64,000 nt of DNA. Origin: Lichtheimia corymbifera B2541. Lineage: Eukaryota; Mucoromycota; Mucoromycetes; Mucorales; Lichtheimiaceae. Location: assembly GCA_000697475.1 (NCBI GenBank), contig JNEU01000912.1:202428-266427 (forward strand), given 5' to 3'. This document shows, piece by piece, positions 39,212 to 51,539 of this stretch. The first letter of the stretch is position 1; each line of letters opens with the position of its first letter. Under the pieces are notes generated by a model. It searched no databases, was not told the DNA's origin, and saw nothing but the letters and a program-made list of their open reading frames with translations. The position numbers and the translations under genes were made by a program.

Positions 39212-39643
39212 TATTGTAAAACAACAGGAGGAAAAAGAGATACAGGCACCGAAATCATGCACGAAACAAATGCTGGCAATAAAACACCGCATCGCTTATC
39301 AACCCATGCTTTCACCGTCAAAGTATACAATAGCGGCGATAAGAGGTTGCAAGGAAGAATGAAAGGGCACCTTTTAAAGATATGATTGTCAAGGGGAGTT
39401 GAGCACAACCAGTCATCCATCATCACCTACCGCACCCATAAGCACATTCCAATCACAAAAGAGACTTGACATTGCGGCATACTTATACATTGATGAATGA
39501 AATGATATATTATGGGATTCAAAGAGTGGATTAGATATCCCAGATTTTTATGTTTTTCAAAACGGGGGTCATACATATCCATATTATAATGTTAATGATA
39601 AGCGGGGGATATAAAGGGTTGTAAAAAGAAGAAACGAATGATG
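39212..39643. other. Intergenic region
   Basis: Promoter side of the phosphatase and 3' side of the calponin-homology-like gene. No gene is supported. Confidence 0.4.
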
Positions 39644-41499
39644 TTAAAGGATTGCAGCAGTAGTAGTGGGATTCTTTTCAACGGTGGTGGACACCGGGCT
39701 TTGATCCGGCAAAGGACGTTTCTTGCCAACTTGTTCAAGGTTCTCACGAAATTCGGCAATGACGCATTCACAGAATGCAACTACAATAGGCTTGAGCTAA
39801 TAAAAATAGACTAAGTTTACTTGTTTGATGAATGTGGATAGAGCGTACTTACTGCTGTAAGGCCACGATCGGTCTTGCGAGCAATCTCAGATGGTTCAAA
39901 AGGATGAAACATGAGATCAAAACGGAACTTGCAAGCACTGTTCATGCAAAAAGAAAATGTTACACATGATGTTGTTTTTCCCCTTTGCCAACTCCTACTA
40001 CAACTTACGCAGAAAAGAATCGAAGATTCTCAATAGCTCTAAATGTGCGACCCGTCTCTTGGTGTACCTTGTTGATGAATCCAAATGGGCGACGAGAACG
40101 CTTGACGACGTTGTTGTAAGCATTGCATAGAATGCGACCATCGCTAAGGAATAGAATGCGTTAACGTCATGCATGGTAACGGATAATCATAAATATACAT
40201 ACGCCAAATACTCCAAGAATGCCTCTTCACTATCGTTGGGATCGGGGATAGGTTCATGGTCAGGTACACCACCCTGCAGACTTTGTCGATTGTCCGCCAA
40301 TAACGCACGATAACGACCTATGTGCCGATTAGAATCATGCCATTTTTCCAAATTATAATAAAAACTTACCCATGCTATCATTGACATAGCATGTTGGATC
40401 GAGCCAATCAGGTAATCCAGGACGCGGAAGATGTTGTCGTGGTGGTAGTTGATCTTGACTTGTGCATCAAAGACTTAATTTCAGGGCTGAAAGTAACGGT
40501 AGGAGCACCAATATGATGAGGAGGATTAAAAGCATAGTCCTCAACAACACCCAAGTATCTCAAGATGGCTTCACGTTCCTTGGCCAAACCGTCAAAAGTA
40601 ATGGCATGATCACGCTGATGGGTGGTTTCAAACTCTCGAATCACACTCAAAAGATGGATGGCAGAATGACGAAGCTTGACGAGTGCCGAGTCAGCCAGAT
40701 CGTTTCTGTGCAACGTATAATTTCGAATGGATTCAATAGTACGTGACACCGAGTGAACAAGAGAAGCAATGTGGTACTTGGACGGAAGAAGGATCCGAAT
40801 CCGAGAGTTCCGAGGAAGCATATGCAGTGTCAAGCTGAAAGCGTCGATTGGATATCTACATCCAAATCGGTTTCTACACAAATCAAGCCAACTAGGACGA
40901 GGTGGTGTGGATGGTTCAGGCAACAAGTCATCATCGTCTTCTTCTTCTGGGACACTGTTGGTGGTGGTGGTCGCGTTGTTGCTGTTCTTGAAACCTAGGA
41001 TGCCCACTCTATATGCATAGAGTTGTTAGCGTTCATTCTTTTCTGCATAACATATGACTTGATTTCCCCCCAAAAAAGTAACTTACTTGGCAAACGTTCA
41101 ATCGAGCCAAGCGTAAGAACGGATGATCGTCGTTGTGCTTTTTGAAATACAGATGAGATTTGATTGTTTCATGCGCAGCATCCTCCAAAGGAGTAGGTAA
41201 CACACACAACACAACTTACCAGAGCGTGCAAATCCCTTTGCCTGGATACCGTTGACTGGTTTAAGATAACGTCGTCCTTCAGGGCTAATGGCTCGAACCA
41301 CGCTGTTATCATTTCCTCCTATTCTTGATCGACGACCGGTTGAAAAGGTATCCGTGGTGGAACAAGAAGATGATGAACTAGGGCAACAACTACTGGTGGC
41401 ATCGTGTTGTTGCAACAGGTCTTTCGAGTCGCTTTCTGCAAACGAGGCGTCCTGGTTCGACTGATGAGCAGAAATGGACAAGGTAGATTGTTGCAACAT
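39644..41499 (-). CDS. Protein with C-terminal calponin-homology-like domain, function unknown
   Basis: At least seven exons. The Ser-rich N-terminus from 41499 carries RRYLKPVNGIQAKGFARSG. Then come GILGFKNSNN, an acidic loop, PSWLDLCRNRFGCRYPIDAF and a helical region VKLRHSAIHLLSVIREFETT (about 40540-41000). Next are LPDWLDPTCYVNDSMG and RYRALLADNRQSLQGG. The last part reads EEAFLEYLADGRILCNAYNN, FGFINKVHQETGRTFRAIEN, LRFFSACKFRFDLMFHPFEP and LTALKPIVVAFCECVIAEF, with stop at 39644. That order (LxDGxxLCxxxN, xxEN, FxxAC) recalls a calponin-homology fold, seen in actin- and signalling-associated proteins. The match is by pattern only. A frame change near 40455 needs one base dropped. Confidence 0.6.
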
Positions 41500-42591
41500 G
41501 ACGCCCCCGACAATGACGACTCGCGTGCAAAAGAGAAAGAGAAAGAAAAAGGAAGCAAAGGGGTATCAAAGTTTCAAGCAAGGTGGCGAATATATATTCA
41601 TTCCGGTTTCCATGACACCCCCCTTCAACCCCCAACATATATATCCACCCCCGAACGAATTGCTTGTTATTGACAAGTAACTCAGAGTACATATTCTCAT
41701 ACTTGGGTGTATGTATTCATTGTATTCGAAGAGGTCTTAGTAATAGAATATTAAGGAGATCGCATTCTATCGGCGCTTTCTTTCTCTTTCACCATGCATA
41801 TATCTCCTGAAGTCCTTTATGGATTGTTATAACCTTGCAGGTGGTATCGCTTGCTGCTGCGTTGTGGTGTGTATCATGTACTGCGTACATACATATGTGC
41901 GAATGTAATATATGCAAGAGACAGGAAGGATATAACATTTGCTGCACATCATGACAAGCGTATCCACACAACAAACAAGCAAATTTAGGCCGAGCCCACG
42001 GAAACATTCTTTGATGATCAACAACAGCAACATTCAACTTGAACATCAAGGGGGTAGTTATGGAATTGAAACCATTGTCACGGACTGCGGATGACTCTCA
42101 ACATTGGCATGGTTGCACGAGGGTTTCCTAGCAACAGCATATTGTCATACCAACAGCATAGTAAAAGCGCATAATGGCGATATTCCCGCGCGCGCGTGAC
42201 CTGACGACATAACGGCGACGTTCCGTATTGTGTACACAATGATGTGATGCTGTAAAATTGTTTCAGCCTTATTCTTCATCGATTGCTGCAACCTTATCAC
42301 ATACACTTTGGGATCAATCACCACCACCACCACCGCCTTGGAATGACGTCCATATTTCCTGCCTCCCCCAACAAGAGACTCCCAACGTGTTGTCTAGGAT
42401 CCTTTTCCTCCTCCTCCATCATTCTCTCTCTCGCATGTGATAGTGAATAAAGTAGGGTCGCGTGCATACATCCTTTGTTGTGTTGATGGTGTTTTACAAT
42501 TGATATCTATATTGAATTCATTGTTGTTGCTGTACAATCTATTCTTTGTGTATGGATGTGCGAGTGTGCGTGTGTCGTGTAGGGATGGCGT
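41500..42591. other. Intergenic region without supported genes
   Basis: About 1.1 kb between two minus-strand genes. It contains a CG-alternating patch (42188-42197) and a CAC trinucleotide run (about 42318-42335). Short open frames show no domains. Confidence 0.4.
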
Positions 42592-42962
42592 TTAGACACC
42601 GGAGCTTCTAAGGTCCTCAAGACGCTTGACGACAAACATGCTGGCATCCAAGAAACGCTCAACACAGTTGGAAAGGCAGCTCTCGTCATTCAGTCTTGTT
42701 GTTGATCTTGAAAATGCACTTGTCCTGCATAAAGAAGCGAATGAGTATGGCTTCATTGCCGTGTAGCCTCACTCGTCCTTACCCAGCACGAATCGGTCAT
42801 GGCATGAACGGTTTGTTGAATACGGGCCTTTGCATTCTCAGCCTCCAAGAACTATACACCGCAATTAGTCTTTTTTCTCGGTAAAATAAATGCTTCTAAA
42901 CCACTTACTTGAGCGAGTTCACGTTGCTCGCTTTCAGAAAACTGCATTTGTGGGTCTGACAT
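42592..42962 (-). CDS. TIM8: TIM8, small Tim chaperone of the mitochondrial intermembrane space
   Basis: Three short exons from ATG 42962: MSDPQMQFSESERQQLAQ, FLEAENAKARIQQTVHAMTD-SCW, and DKCIFKINNK then ESCLSNCVERFLDASMFVVK with stop at 42592. The paired CxxxC motifs (CWDKC and CLSNC) and the FLEAENAKARIQQTVH helix are diagnostic of Tim8, about 85-90 residues. Tim8 works with Tim13 to escort hydrophobic precursors such as Tim23 across the intermembrane space. As written, the last exon changes frame at about 42680, needing one base dropped between KINNK and LNDESCLSNC. Confidence 0.88.
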
Positions 42963-43710
42963 TTTTGGTGATAAAAGACAAGGAAGAGGATGTCGGATAA
43001 GCCTATTTCAGAAGAAGCTTGGAACAACATTTTTCTCGTATTTAGTCGCGAACACCATCCTGCAACCTCAAACCAAGCTATCATTGCTGATTGATGACAA
43101 GTGAAAAAACATGTGTTGTTGCTGCTGCTGATCGTATATAAATCACGCTCTCCAAGAACATGAACCAGTTCCTTGGTTACCTAGCAATTAAAGAATTAAA
43201 TCAATGATTCAAATGCCGTGTAGATGATGATGGACGCCATAAATGTGGTGTGTGCTTTGGTCATTGTAAAGTACCAACGAGTGTCCTACTGTAATAGCGT
43301 GTGAATGGGTCCACTGCTGTCAAATCCAAAAAGGCCCATCCCAAGGATCTGACTTTTGATCTCACCCTTAACAGAGGATTTCACCACGTGGAATGACTAC
43401 CATGCCAAGATGCAAAACATGTTCTAACCCTGGATCAGTACAATTACCACAAAGTCCAGCCATATTGTAAGATCCCCATTACATAAACGACAACATGCAT
43501 ATTACCACAATGCATTCAATCATCGATTGGAAAAAAAGTCGACTCAGTGCATTAAGGCCGAGAAAACATGATCAGCTGCAGCAGCCGATGAATCGTCCCC
43601 ATCCTAGAATTATCACACTCTCCCCTATTCGACGATCCTGAATCTCAGTAGCACCCTACAGTGACATATGATTACGAAAGGCATCACCTCTTAATTAACC
43701 GCATGGCACA
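42963..43710. other. Intergenic region upstream of the subtilase
   Basis: About 750 bases with no gene seen. It holds the TIM8 promoter on the left and the subtilase promoter on the right. Confidence 0.4.
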
Positions 43711-43720
43711 TATATAAAAG
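43711..43720 (+). promoter_or_regulatory. TATA box of the subtilase gene
   Basis: TATATAAAAG lies about 155 bases before ATG 43876. Confidence 0.5.
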
Positions 43721-43875
43721 CTTAGCACCATTTCCATTTATCCTCCTCAAGCACACCTTATTCTTCTTTCGTTATTCTTTTGGCCCATTGGCCACCTACA
43801 ACACTACCCATACCATTCCTTTACTTTTACTCTCGTTAACGACATACATTTATATCAAAACCAGCAACGACTATA

Positions 43876-45770
43876 ATGAAGCTATCCATTCTAACCGTAT
43901 TCTTGGTTGGATGTTGTATGGCATTGGCATGCTCACATAAAAAGCACCCGGTCGAGCGATCCTCTACGCAAAAATACATTGTCCAAGTCAATCATGATGT
44001 TGATGTCCTTGATTGTACGTATAAATACGCTCGTCGAATGCACATTCCCATATTGATCAAGACATCCTTTCTTAGTTATTCCCAACTTTCTCGAAATTTG
44101 ATCCATGAGACTGAAGAGGTGGCTGAAACTGTGGTTGAAGATGTTGGAAAGACCATTGGCAAGTTGTTTAAGCGTTGTCATAAAAAGCCGGAGCCAAAAG
44201 CTATCCAAGTCCACGATATTTTCGATATTGGCGGCATGTTCAAGGCGTTCCAAATGGAGTTACACAATGACACGATCCTCGACACATTGTTGGATATCAC
44301 CCAAGTCATGTCGATCATTCCTGATGATGATATTGAATTCCACTTGCCAAAGCCCAATGCTCATAACTCGGTTGATAAACGTGACGAGGTAGATGGATAG
44401 CCTATGACATCGATATGGATGCATTATTCTTACATAGTAACAATAATAGTCCGATGATGATGATGATGATACTTCAACTGCTACGCAACCCACACCAACT
44501 GACTCATCCAGCAGCGAGTGGTCCAGCACAACTTTCTCTTCACCAACGGCAACCCATACATCTACTACAAAAGGTCACAAGAATGACACAATCACTTATA
44601 TCAAAATGCCAGAGAAACCAGAAGCACCATGGAACTTGGTCCGTATTTCGCAACGTGAACTTGATTTGGAACAGCCTTATACCACTGATTCTCTTTCTGG
44701 GTAAGCTATCATCATTATCATTCCTCCAGAAAAGCGTGCATCCTATGGATGGTCTGCCGTGGCGAATAGAACATCTACCAAAAACATGACTCGAAAGAGC
44801 ACTTCTAGCGCAGGAGGTGGTAAAAACAGCGATCCTAGAGATGGTGGTGGTCATGGTATGTTCCTACCTTCCCTTTTCATCCTTAGAACCATGCTGATGG
44901 CATTCTCAACATTTTCGCTCATGTTACGAATATGTAGGTACCCATGTCGCTGGTATTATTGGTGGTAAGCATTATGGTGTTGCCAAAAATGTGACACTTG
45001 TTGGTGTTCAAGTATTACAGCCAAATGGCAAGGGCTCTGTATCCAACTTCCTTGGTGGTATCAATTGGGTCGTTGAGCAAGAAAAGAACCAGACTCGACC
45101 AGTACTCATCAATTTGTCTCTCGGATTGCCAAAGGAGAACGTACGAGCAAAAACATTGGCACAAGGTAAAGCCGAATGGGACAAAGAAAAGATAATGTAT
45201 GCTCATTTTTTTCCTGTAAAGCTGTGGAAGCTGCTGTCAAGGCTGGTATTCCTGTCATTGCTGCTGCCGGTAACTCTGCAATGTAAAGTATACATGCGAC
45301 ACGTCAACTTTTAGTATACCTACTCACCATGAACGTACATAGTGATGCATGTGATATTGTTCCAGCAAATAGCAAGAATGTATTTACGGTTGGAAGTACG
45401 ACCCAAGACGATGAGCTCGACGTGCAGAGTTGTTATGGTGCATGCGTGGATGTTTTAGCTCCAGGTATGTAAATTTATTTATTCATCATCAAGAAGGAAG
45501 GATTATATACTGAATTGAGTCTATGTAGGCTTTGATATCACCAGCACCTATATTGGAGAATCCGATTCCACGGCCACAATGAGTGGCACATCGATGAGCG
45601 CACCTCATGTTTCTGGTGTTGCGGCAATGGTCTTGCCCTATCTTGATAATCCCACACCCAAAGAGCTCTACAAGGTCTTGCGAAATATGGCTACACGTAA
45701 TAAGATTAGTGGCATCCCTGACAAAAAGACCCCCAATGCCCTTTTGTATAATAAACTAAAGAACCATTGA
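43876..45770 (+). CDS. Secreted subtilisin-like serine protease (family S8, proteinase K/cerevisin group)
   Basis: The start gives a signal peptide (MKLSILTVFLVGCCMALAC). An inhibitor-I9-like propeptide (KYIVQVNHDVDVLD to VMSIIPDDDIEFHLP) follows. The mature part has PWNLVRISQRELDLEQPY, then RASYGWSAVANRTSTKN. GGGHGTHVAGIIGGKHYGVA has the catalytic His, its codon context split by the intron near 44855-44940. VLINLSLGLPKEN and AGIPVIAAAGNSA carry the oxyanion Asn. MSGTSMSAPHVSGVAAM (45579-) carries the catalytic Ser. The enzyme is probably secreted or vacuolar. The segment that should hold the catalytic Asp (a DTG-type motif between LSG and RASYGW, near 44700-44740) is not readable: only about 28 bases and a stop lie there, so deletion or sequence error is likely. 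One intron uses an AAG acceptor (about 45220). Confidence 0.85.
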
Positions 45771-45917
45771 GGAACACATCATGTGATGTGAGCAAACCTT
45801 AGAGAATGACTCACCATTTTTGATTGGTGGAAGCCACCACAGCACCGCAGTAGGAGAGGTTGATGGAGTTAGAGAGAAAGAAAAAAAAACTACCCACACT
45901 CACCTTTACCTTTCACA

Positions 45918-48900
45918 ATGGCAACTACAAGTGAACCTCCCAAGGTGCGTAAACTTGGACTACATAACTCGCTTCATTATGTTAACATGGTCCCTTCATT
46001 AGACTGCCAAACGTGATGCCCTCCGTGCACTCGAAGGCAAAGTGCGTACCTTTTGGGACGAGACCAAGGCTTTTGAAATCGATGCACCTACGATCGAAGA
46101 GCATGCCAACAGCAACGACTTGCACGAGGCTTATCCCAAGTACATGGCCTGTATGCCTTATCCTTATATGAACGGTCGTTTGCACTTGGGACACGCGTTC
46201 ACCATGTCCAAGACCGAGTTCGCCGTCGCTTATGAAAGAATGAAGGGCAAGCGTGCTCTTTTCCCTCAGGGTTTCCATGTCACTGGTATGCCCATCAAGG
46301 TAACGACTTTCGCGCGTGTGTCTATGGATATCCATGGTTACTAAAAGAAAATCCGTTCTTTGACAGGCATGTGCTGACAAGCTTACTCGTGAAATGGCCA
46401 TGTTTGGAAAGACCTTTGAATTGTATGATGAAGCAGCACTTGCTGAGGAAATGGATGTCAAGGCTCAAGTGAACAAGAATGTCAAGAGCAAGGTGGCTGC
46501 AAAGACTGGCAATGTGACATACCAGTTTCAAATCATGGAACAGCTTGGTATTCCTCGTGAAGAGATTAGCAAGTTTGCCGATCCTTGGTACTGGACAAAG
46601 TACTTTCCTCCTCTTGCTATGAAGGATATCGATGCTTTTGGTGGCAAGGTCGATTGGCAAATGCGTAAGCTCAAGGCTTTGAATAAGATCAAGTTTGGTG
46701 AACGTTATACCATCTATTCCATCGTCGATCAACAACCCTGTATGGATCACGATCGTCAATCCGTGAAGGTCTTGGCCCTCAAGAATACACTGGTATCAAG
46801 ATGACCGTTCTCGACTGGTCTGACAAGGCTAAGGAAGTGCTCGGTCAAGTTGAAGCTCTCAAGGATATGAAGGTTCACATGGTCGCTGCCACCCTTCGTC
46901 CTGAAACCATGTATGGTCAAACCAACTGCTTTGTTGGCCCTGAGATCGACTATGGCGTCTACAAGGTCAATGACAAGGAAGCTTTCTTGTGTACTGAACG
47001 TGCTGCTCGCAACATGTCCCATCAAAAGATCTTTGCCCAAGAAGGTGTCATCAACAAGCTCGCTGAGATCAAGGGTGCTGATATCGTTGGTACCAAGATC
47101 CATGCCCCATTGAGCACCTATGATCACGTTTACGTGCTGCCCATGGAGAATGTGCTTCCTACTAAGGTATGAGATAATGGATCGTGAGAAAGTGATGGAT
47201 AGGGGTTAACTAATATGCGTTGATAATAGGGTACTGGTGTTGTTACCTCTGTCCCTTCCGATTCTCCTGATGATTTCGCCACTGTTTCCGATCTCAAGAA
47301 GAAGTCAGCTTACTACAACATCCAGCCTGAATGGATTGCCGACTATGAGCCTATCCCTATCATCGAGACCCCCACCTATGGCAACTTGATTGCTCCCACT
47401 CTCTGCAAGCAAAAGAAGATCAACTCGCAAAAGGACCGTGTTCAACTTGCTGAAGCCAAGGAAATTGCATACAAGGAAGGTTTCTACATGGGTACTATGG
47501 TCATTGGCAAGTACAAGGGCTTGAAGGTGCAAGAAGCTAAGCCCAAGATCAGAGAAGAGCTCGTTCAATCGGGTGAAGCTTTCGTGTACAGTGAACCCGA
47601 AGGTCTTATCATGTCGCGTTCTGGTGATGAATGTATCGTTGCCTTGTTGGATCAGTGGTACTTGGATTATGGTGAAGCTGAATGGAAGGCTTTGACTGAA
47701 AAGTGCTTGGGACAAATGAACACCTTCAACAACGAGACCCGCAACCAATTCCAAGGTACTCTCGACTGGCTCAACCAATGGGCTTGTGCTCGTAGCTTCG
47801 GTCTTGGTAGCAAGTTGCCCTGGGATCCTCAGTTCCTTGTCGAGTCCTTGTCTGATTCCACCATCTACATGGCCTACTACACTGTTGCCCATTTGTTGCA
47901 CCAAGGTTCTCTTGATGGTACCACCGTGGGTCCTGCCAACATCCGTGCTGAACAAATGAAGGATGGTGTTTGGGACTACATTTTCAAGCTTGGTCCTTTC
48001 CCTGAGGACACTGATATTCCAAAGGCTACTCTTGACAAGCTTCGTCGTGAATTTGAATATTTCTATCCTCTCGATTGCCGTATGTCTGGCAAGGATTTGG
48101 TGCCTAACCATTTGACTTTCTTCTTGTACAACCACACTGCCATGTTCCCTGAAGAATTCTGGCCACGTGGTGTTCGTTCCAATGGCCACTTGTTGCTCGA
48201 CTCTAAGAAGATGTCAAAGTCCACTGGCAACTTCATGACCATGTCCGATGCTATTGAAAAGTATGGTGCTGATGCTACTCGTTTCGCCCTTGCTGATGCT
48301 GGTGACACCATTGAAGACGCCAACTTTGAGGATAGCACTGCCAATGCTGCCATTTTGCGTTTGTACACTTTGCTTGAATGGTGCGAGGAACAAATCAGTA
48401 AGGTTGACAAGTTGCGTACCGGCGAGCTCAACTTTTACGACCGCGTGTTTGAGAATGAATTGAACAAGCTTGTGCGTTTGACTGACGAAGCTTATGCTGC
48501 CACCAACTACCGTGAGGCTCTCAAGTATGGTGTCTTTGAATTCCAAGCTGCACGTGATCATTATCAACAAGCTTGTTTGGAAGTTGGCATGCACAAGGAC
48601 CTTGTTTTGCGATACATTGAGATGCAAACCTTGACATTGACACCTGTGTGCCCCCACTGGTCTGAACATGTCTGGCGAGACCTTCTCAAAGTGCTTTTCT
48701 TTTTTATGTAATACTCATTTTGGGATTAATTTGCCTATTTTCGTTTCTGTAGGAGGGTACTGTCACCAGCGTGTTGTTCCCACAACCCACTGCCCCTGTG
48801 GATGATTCCATTTTGGCTGCTGCCGAATATGTGCGTCGCACCATCAAGTCCATTCGTGATGCCGAGTTGAACTTGCAAAAGAAAAAGAAAAAGGGCAAAG

Positions 48901-49514
48901 ACGTCAAGTCCGATTACAACCCCAATGCACCAAAGTCCATCAAGATCTTTGTTGCTAACAAGTTCCCCGAATGGCAAGAACAAGTGTTGGCTATTGCCAA
49001 GGAGCATTATGATGAGGTAGGGTAGAAGGATGGGAAACATCTGTCATGGGGTATTTGTGATTTACATGGTATATTGCAAATATAGGCCACTGGTAAATTC
49101 GATGATGTCAAGATCCGCCAAGAATTGGGTTCCAAGGGCATGCTCAAGGACAAGAAGGTGATGCCATTCTTGCAGGCTGAGAAGGTAAAGTTTATCAGTG
49201 CCACCACTGCCGCTGTCATGCAAATGGAGGGGGAGAGGGGGTATTAACGTACCCTGAGAAAAAATATACAAGTGACTGATCGAAACTACCAATGTTACTA
49301 GAAACAAATCGAGAATGTTGGCCCATCAGGCTTCAACCGTGCATTGAAGTTCAATGAAATCGAGACCCTCAACACGTGCGTTCGTGAAATCCAACGGGCG
49401 CTTGGTTTCCAGACCATCCACATCATCAAGGTCGACGAATGTGCTGAAGAAGATTCCAAGGCTGCTGATATCTCAGTACCTGGTGTGCCCTCTTTCTCTT
49501 TCAAGAATGAGTAG
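45918..49514 (+). CDS. CDC60: Cytosolic leucyl-tRNA synthetase
   Basis: Exon 1 is 45918-45944 and exon 2 begins at 46003 (TAKRDALRALEGKVRTFWDE). The class I HIGH signature appears as NGRLHLGHAF (about 46170-46200) and KMSKS as KKMSKSTGNF (about 48207-48236). The editing domain (ATLRPETMYGQTNCFVGPE), MSRSGDECIVALLDQWYLDY and the C-terminal exons to 49514 all fit eukaryotic cytosolic LeuRS of about 1,080 residues, which charges tRNA-Leu for cytoplasmic translation. Two defects are visible. Around 46648 KVDW runs straight into QMRKLKALNKIKFGERY, omitting about 19 residues that I recall as conserved. At about 46761-46764 one G appears lost, breaking RQS-GEGLGPQEYTGIKM. Both suggest sequence error in an essential gene. 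Confidence 0.93.
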
Positions 49515-49912
49515 ATCTTTCTAAATCGAACCCATTATATACACGCACACACACTCACACACACCCATACACAAAAGCACCCACATGTTTTTTTTCCTCA
49601 TTACTTCCATAGAAGAGATCTCAAGTAATATAGCAACTAAAATCGGATTTCTTTGAAAAGAGAATATGGACACAGGTTTTTATCGCGGAGTTGCTGCACC
49701 GCGTGGTGCCTAGCAACCACATCAAAAGAGATATGGGGTAACCAAGACAACCGGGCAAACGGGGAATATCATACAATATCTACATCATAGAACTTTCGAA
49801 GGAGAATTGGGGGAGGACAATGACGACGGGATAGGATAGAATAATGAAACGCAAAAAAAGGGGGAAAAGAGATAGGGTAATGATAATAGTAGTAAAAAGG
49901 GTAGAACGTCGT
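49515..49912. other. Convergent intergenic region with CA microsatellite
   Basis: About 400 bases between the LeuRS and oxygenase 3' ends. A CA-rich tract lies at about 49541-49570 and poly-A-like purine tracts at 49850-49870. No gene is seen. Confidence 0.4.
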
Positions 49913-51088
49913 TTAGACCACAGCTGCTTGCTGACGTTTTGAAGCCTTAAAGTTTCTCTCCATGGCTTTCAGGAACAATTCACCTGCAGTGATTGGATCA
50001 GTGTACAAATGTCGTCCCTGAACAATGGCTGACTTGTTAGCTTGACTTGAGTAGGCGATTGCATAACGTGGTCCTTGTCCTGCATCAAGTTTAGGTGGAG
50101 TGCGAACGCTCTTGAAAAGATCATCTGACCAACGCATGATAAGATCACCTAAGCTGCATACAATTTCATACACAAGGGGTCATTATGCTCATCACAGATC
50201 AACTGTAATCACCGGGTCTTTGGAATAACAAGGTTAACGTATCTACATCATTGGCACTCCAGCAAGCGTTCTCGCCTGTACGTGTATGGAGACAACGCAG
50301 TGTGTTGAGCGTATCGGGCTGGCTGATATCATGACACCGTGTAAAGAAATCGCATGGAAATCCAAGGCCAATGGCCAGACAAACGAGTAATTTTTCTGTC
50401 AATTCATGGCATTGATGCATAAAACTTTCCGTTACAGGGCGAAAACCGGGGCAATCTTCGTTTGTTGGCCATAAATCATCGATGCCGTAATGACTGAATT
50501 GTGCTGATTCGGCGGCCGGTCGAATCTTTTTTGGATTGTCATTGTATGTACTAGTCAGTGACATGTGCGTTCTTTCTCGCTATACAAAAAAAAAAAGAAA
50601 TATGGCTGGGCGAAAAAAGACACACCTGTTGCCATCCTGCATTACGAGCAACGTCCATTGGGTATTTCTCCTTGACTTGGTCTGGTAAAGCAAAAAAGTC
50701 AACGCTGGCACCAAACATGGCACGAATGTCTTCACGAGGAATGCCATGATTGACCACTATAGTCGTTACAAACAAGGTGTGATTTAGTTATACTGGGTAT
50801 ATCAGCATAAATAAGGCAGGTGCAATGCCTTAATTATAGAAGACAAAGTGACGGGTGTTTACCGTAAAAGAAACCATCGTTTTTGGCAGCTCTCAAAAGT
50901 TGGTCTACGATTTCGTCACGGCGATTATCATAGTCTGCCAAGTCAACTCGCACAATCTTATCATGCTTGTTTTCTTGAATAGTGCCAGCATTGGTGGTGG
51001 TACTAGTAGTAGTAGTAGTAGTGGTTGTGGTGATGGAAGGGGCCGATGAAAGTATTGAATGGTTGATAGAAACAGCTTCGGCGGACAT
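49913..51088 (-). CDS. 2-oxoglutarate/Fe(II) oxygenase-like protein (isopenicillin N synthase-related fold)
   Basis: ATG at 51088 (MSAEAVSINHSILSS) is followed by a Thr run and VRVDLADYDNRRDEIVDQLL with NDGFFYVVNHGIPREDI, the DIOX_N domain start. Next come FFALPDQVKEKYPMD, ESAQFSHYGIDDLWPTNEDC and ELTEKLLVCLAIGLGF. The jelly-roll core gives DVDTLTLLFQRPG, LGDLIMRWSDDLFKSVRTPP and GPRYAIAYSSQANKSAIVQG. Family enzymes bind iron through HxD...H. In this sequence the position before DVDTLTLLFQ reads SAND, not an HxD, and FKSVRTPP lacks the usual VHR His. Part of the strand region between LFQRP and LGDL is also missing. It is either a non-catalytic member or damaged by short deletions. Substrate unknown. 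Confidence 0.75.
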
Positions 51089-51539
51089 GGTGGGTGATGA
51101 TGATGAGGATGAGGAGGAGAGTGAGAAAAAAGAAAAGGTGTGTTGATGTAAGAACGGGTTGAAAGAGATGAAAAACTTGACCAAAAGAAAAAGGATGATC
51201 GGACCACACATTTTCATCTTTTATAGCGGCACCCCACAAAATTGGCCAATAGCCGCGCCTAGGGCACAGTGTTTTACTCGCTAGACCTCTCATGGTGAAT
51301 TTACCACAACAAAAGATGCTGACAAGCCTTGTGCTACATGTCTGCGTTTTTGCAGCTTATGGGGAAAAAAGAAAATGTATTTTACAGCGTGTTTTTACAT
51401 GGAGTTGCTGAACCATATTTACAAATGTGTGTGTGTGTGTCTGCTTATGGGGGGAGGGTGTGGAGTGAAAAAAGAAGTCAACGCCTGATGATAAGCCATG
51501 TGTGTGTACTACATCAAGGGAGAAACATTCACGTATTTT
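51089..51539. other. Intergenic region
   Basis: Promoter of the oxygenase and 3' side of the deaminase gene. A TG repeat lies at about 51426-51438. No gene is seen. Confidence 0.4.

Noticed and set aside
47305..48189. A long antisense open frame of 294 codons.
   Set aside because: It lies fully opposite the conserved LeuRS exon and shows no domain.
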